6,437 bases of DNA, taken from Thiomargarita sp. GTDB lineage: Bacteria > Pseudomonadota > Gammaproteobacteria > Beggiatoales > Beggiatoaceae. The translations under genes were made by a program, and so were the position numbers. Below the pieces are notes generated by a model. That model was not told where the DNA came from. It saw only the letters and a program-made list of their open reading frames with translations, and did no database searches. The stretch covers positions 1-6,437 of the forward strand of contig JAGLFE010000015.1 in the NCBI GenBank assembly GCA_023144675.1, given 5' to 3'. Shown in pieces: positions 5,337 to 6,437 of this stretch (positions are counted from its first letter, which is position 1; every line of letters begins with the position of its first letter).

Positions 5337-6437
5337 TTAATGATGATGTTCTAATGGTTCTGTTTTCCCAACTGCACTAAAGCGTAGAAAACTAGCTTGT
5401 AAATTGGCTTCAGAATCAATTAGGAACTGTCCAGATAATACAATATCATCATTAACTTTAAGTCCAGATAAAATTTCAACTTTGGCTTGACTACGCATAC
5501 CAGTTTTTACTTCTACTGGTTCAAACCGACCTTCGCTTAAAGCCCTAATCACAGTTTTGCGTTCACCAGTTACAATTAAAGCTTGTTGAGGAATAGTTAA
5601 GACATTTTTCTTTGGTTTGCCATGAATTACAGCTTGAGCAAACATATTTAATTTCAATATCCCATTCGGATTATTAAAACCTAATCTGACTTTTAAAGTT
5701 CTAGTTTTTATTCCTAATTCTGGATAAATAAATTCTATTTTACCTTTAAATATTTTACTAGGTAAAGCTGGTATAGTAATTTCCGCTGATAAACCCTTTT
5801 CAACCCAAGCTAATTGATGTTCAAAAACTTCTGCTATAATCCAAATATCAGATAAATCCACAATCGTAAATATTTCCAAACCTGGTGTTACATACATACC
5901 TTCCCGAATATTGAAGCGAGTAATTACACCAGATTGGGGAGCAAAGATGGGAATATTATTAATAAAAGTATTTTTACGTTCAATTTTCTTAATAGTACTA
6001 TCAGGAATTCCTAATAAACGTAACCGATTACGAATGGAATTGCGATATTCTTTACGATTTAAATTAGTACCTTTAATTGTAGTTCTCAAAGCCACCAAAA
6101 AATCCTGTTGTGCTTCCAAAATTTCATGAGAATACATTTCCAATAACTTTTGCCCGCGTTTAACCCAATCTCCCTCCCGTCGCACGGCAAGATTTTCTAC
6201 CCAACCATTAGAACGTGCGTGAATATGAATCATTTTATCTTCATTATAAGTTACATAACCAACAGTTTTGATTATTTTTTGTAAAACTTGTCGTTTAACT
6301 TTTGTAGTTCTTATTCCCATTCTTTGAATAATTTCTGGGCGAATAGTAATAGTTTGATTGACAGAATCTTTATTAGCTTGCTGGTTTAAATTTGTTGATT
6401 TAAGCTCTTGTTTAACTAAATTCATGCCACAAATGGG
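5337..6437 (-). CDS. CusB-type RND efflux periplasmic adaptor (heavy-metal family), 5' truncated by window
   Basis: Periplasmic adaptor (membrane fusion protein) linking an inner-membrane RND pump to an outer-membrane channel, of the CusB branch that exports Cu/Ag or other heavy metals. Counting from the ATG at 6425, 362 residues follow: first barrel-sandwich half near 66-96 (ARSNGWVENLAVRREGDWV), a helical hairpin near 97-155, second half IFAPQSGVITRFNIREGMYVTPG (160-182), beta-barrel from IVDLSDIWIIAEVFE (188-202) onward, and a membrane-proximal domain after IPQQALI (278-284). Codons upstream of that ATG, 6437-6426, read Pro-Ile-Cys-Gly without a stop. With Met-Asn-Leu this gives PICGMNL, the end of the heavy-metal-binding domain (CPICGMDL) common in CusB homologues. 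The true start and signal peptide therefore lie beyond the window. The protein ends in Glu-His-His-His, which could bind metal. The RND pump gene would be expected downstream, but on that side lies the convergent exporter pair. Confidence 0.92.
   Translation of the reverse strand, partial: PICGMNLVKQELKSTNLNQQANKDSVNQTITIRPEIIQRMGIRTTKVKRQVLQKIIKTVGYVTYNEDKMIHIHARSNGWVENLAVRREGDWVKRGQKLLEMYSHEILEAQQDFLVALRTTIKGTNLNRKEYRNSIRNRLRLLGIPDSTIKKIERKNTFINNIPIFAPQSGVITRFNIREGMYVTPGLEIFTIVDLSDIWIIAEVFEHQLAWVEKGLSAEITIPALPSKIFKGKIEFIYPELGIKTRTLKVRLGFNNPNGILKLNMFAQAVIHGKPKKNVLTIPQQALIVTGERKTVIRALSEGRFEPVEVKTGMRSQAKVEILSGLKVNDDIVLSGQFLIDSEANLQASFLRFSAVGKTEPLEHHH

Noticed and set aside
5911..6129. Plus-strand open frame of 72 codons opposite the efflux adaptor
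   Set aside because: It lies within conserved adaptor sequence and shows no family features or ribosome binding site.

Overview
The window looks like core chromosome of a low-GC gammaproteobacterium (roughly one third G+C by eye). The C-terminal half of PrmB carries a PrmB-type NPPY context. The bS6 N-terminus is nearly that of enterobacteria (MRHYEIVF-VHPDQSEQVP), and bL9 has the usual 149 residues. A Thiotrichales/Beggiatoa-type or symbiotic gammaproteobacterium would fit the base composition, but the genus cannot be fixed from this sequence.

Layout from left to right. (1) 1-2289, plus strand: the 3' half of prmB, then a FecCD-type permease and its FepC/BtuD-type ATPase, which overlap by ATGA. 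Together these two are the inner-membrane part of an importer for iron-siderophore, heme or cobalamin; no substrate-binding protein is visible. (2) 2290-2391: a convergent spacer with an imperfect palindrome and an A10/T10 run. (3) 2392-3547, minus strand: a compact ribosomal operon rpsF-rpsR-rplI (bS6, bS18, bL9) without priB. (4) 3548-3799: a very AT-rich divergent spacer. It holds a good sigma70-like promoter for rpsF and a leader that can fold so that a CUCCUU segment covers the rpsF ribosome binding site. (5) 3800-5286, plus strand: a Wzm/Wzt (KpsMT/TagGH)-type polysaccharide export pair, also overlapping by ATGA, with no sugar genes beside it in the window. (6) 5337-6437, minus strand: a CusB-type RND efflux adaptor that runs off the right edge. 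The codons upstream of the apparent first ATG read P-I-C-G-M, the end of a heavy-metal-binding domain, so that ATG is internal.

The genes form four separate functional units: translation-factor modification, nutrient-metal or cofactor import, ribosomal proteins, and polysaccharide or metal export. Nothing shows that they work as one system. I found no tRNA, rRNA, CRISPR array, transposase, phage gene or defence cassette, and no convincing undescribed system. The points most worth a second look are the rpsF leader structure, the GAT-repeat acidic tail of bS6, the palindrome at 2321-2348 and the isolated Wzm/Wzt pair.
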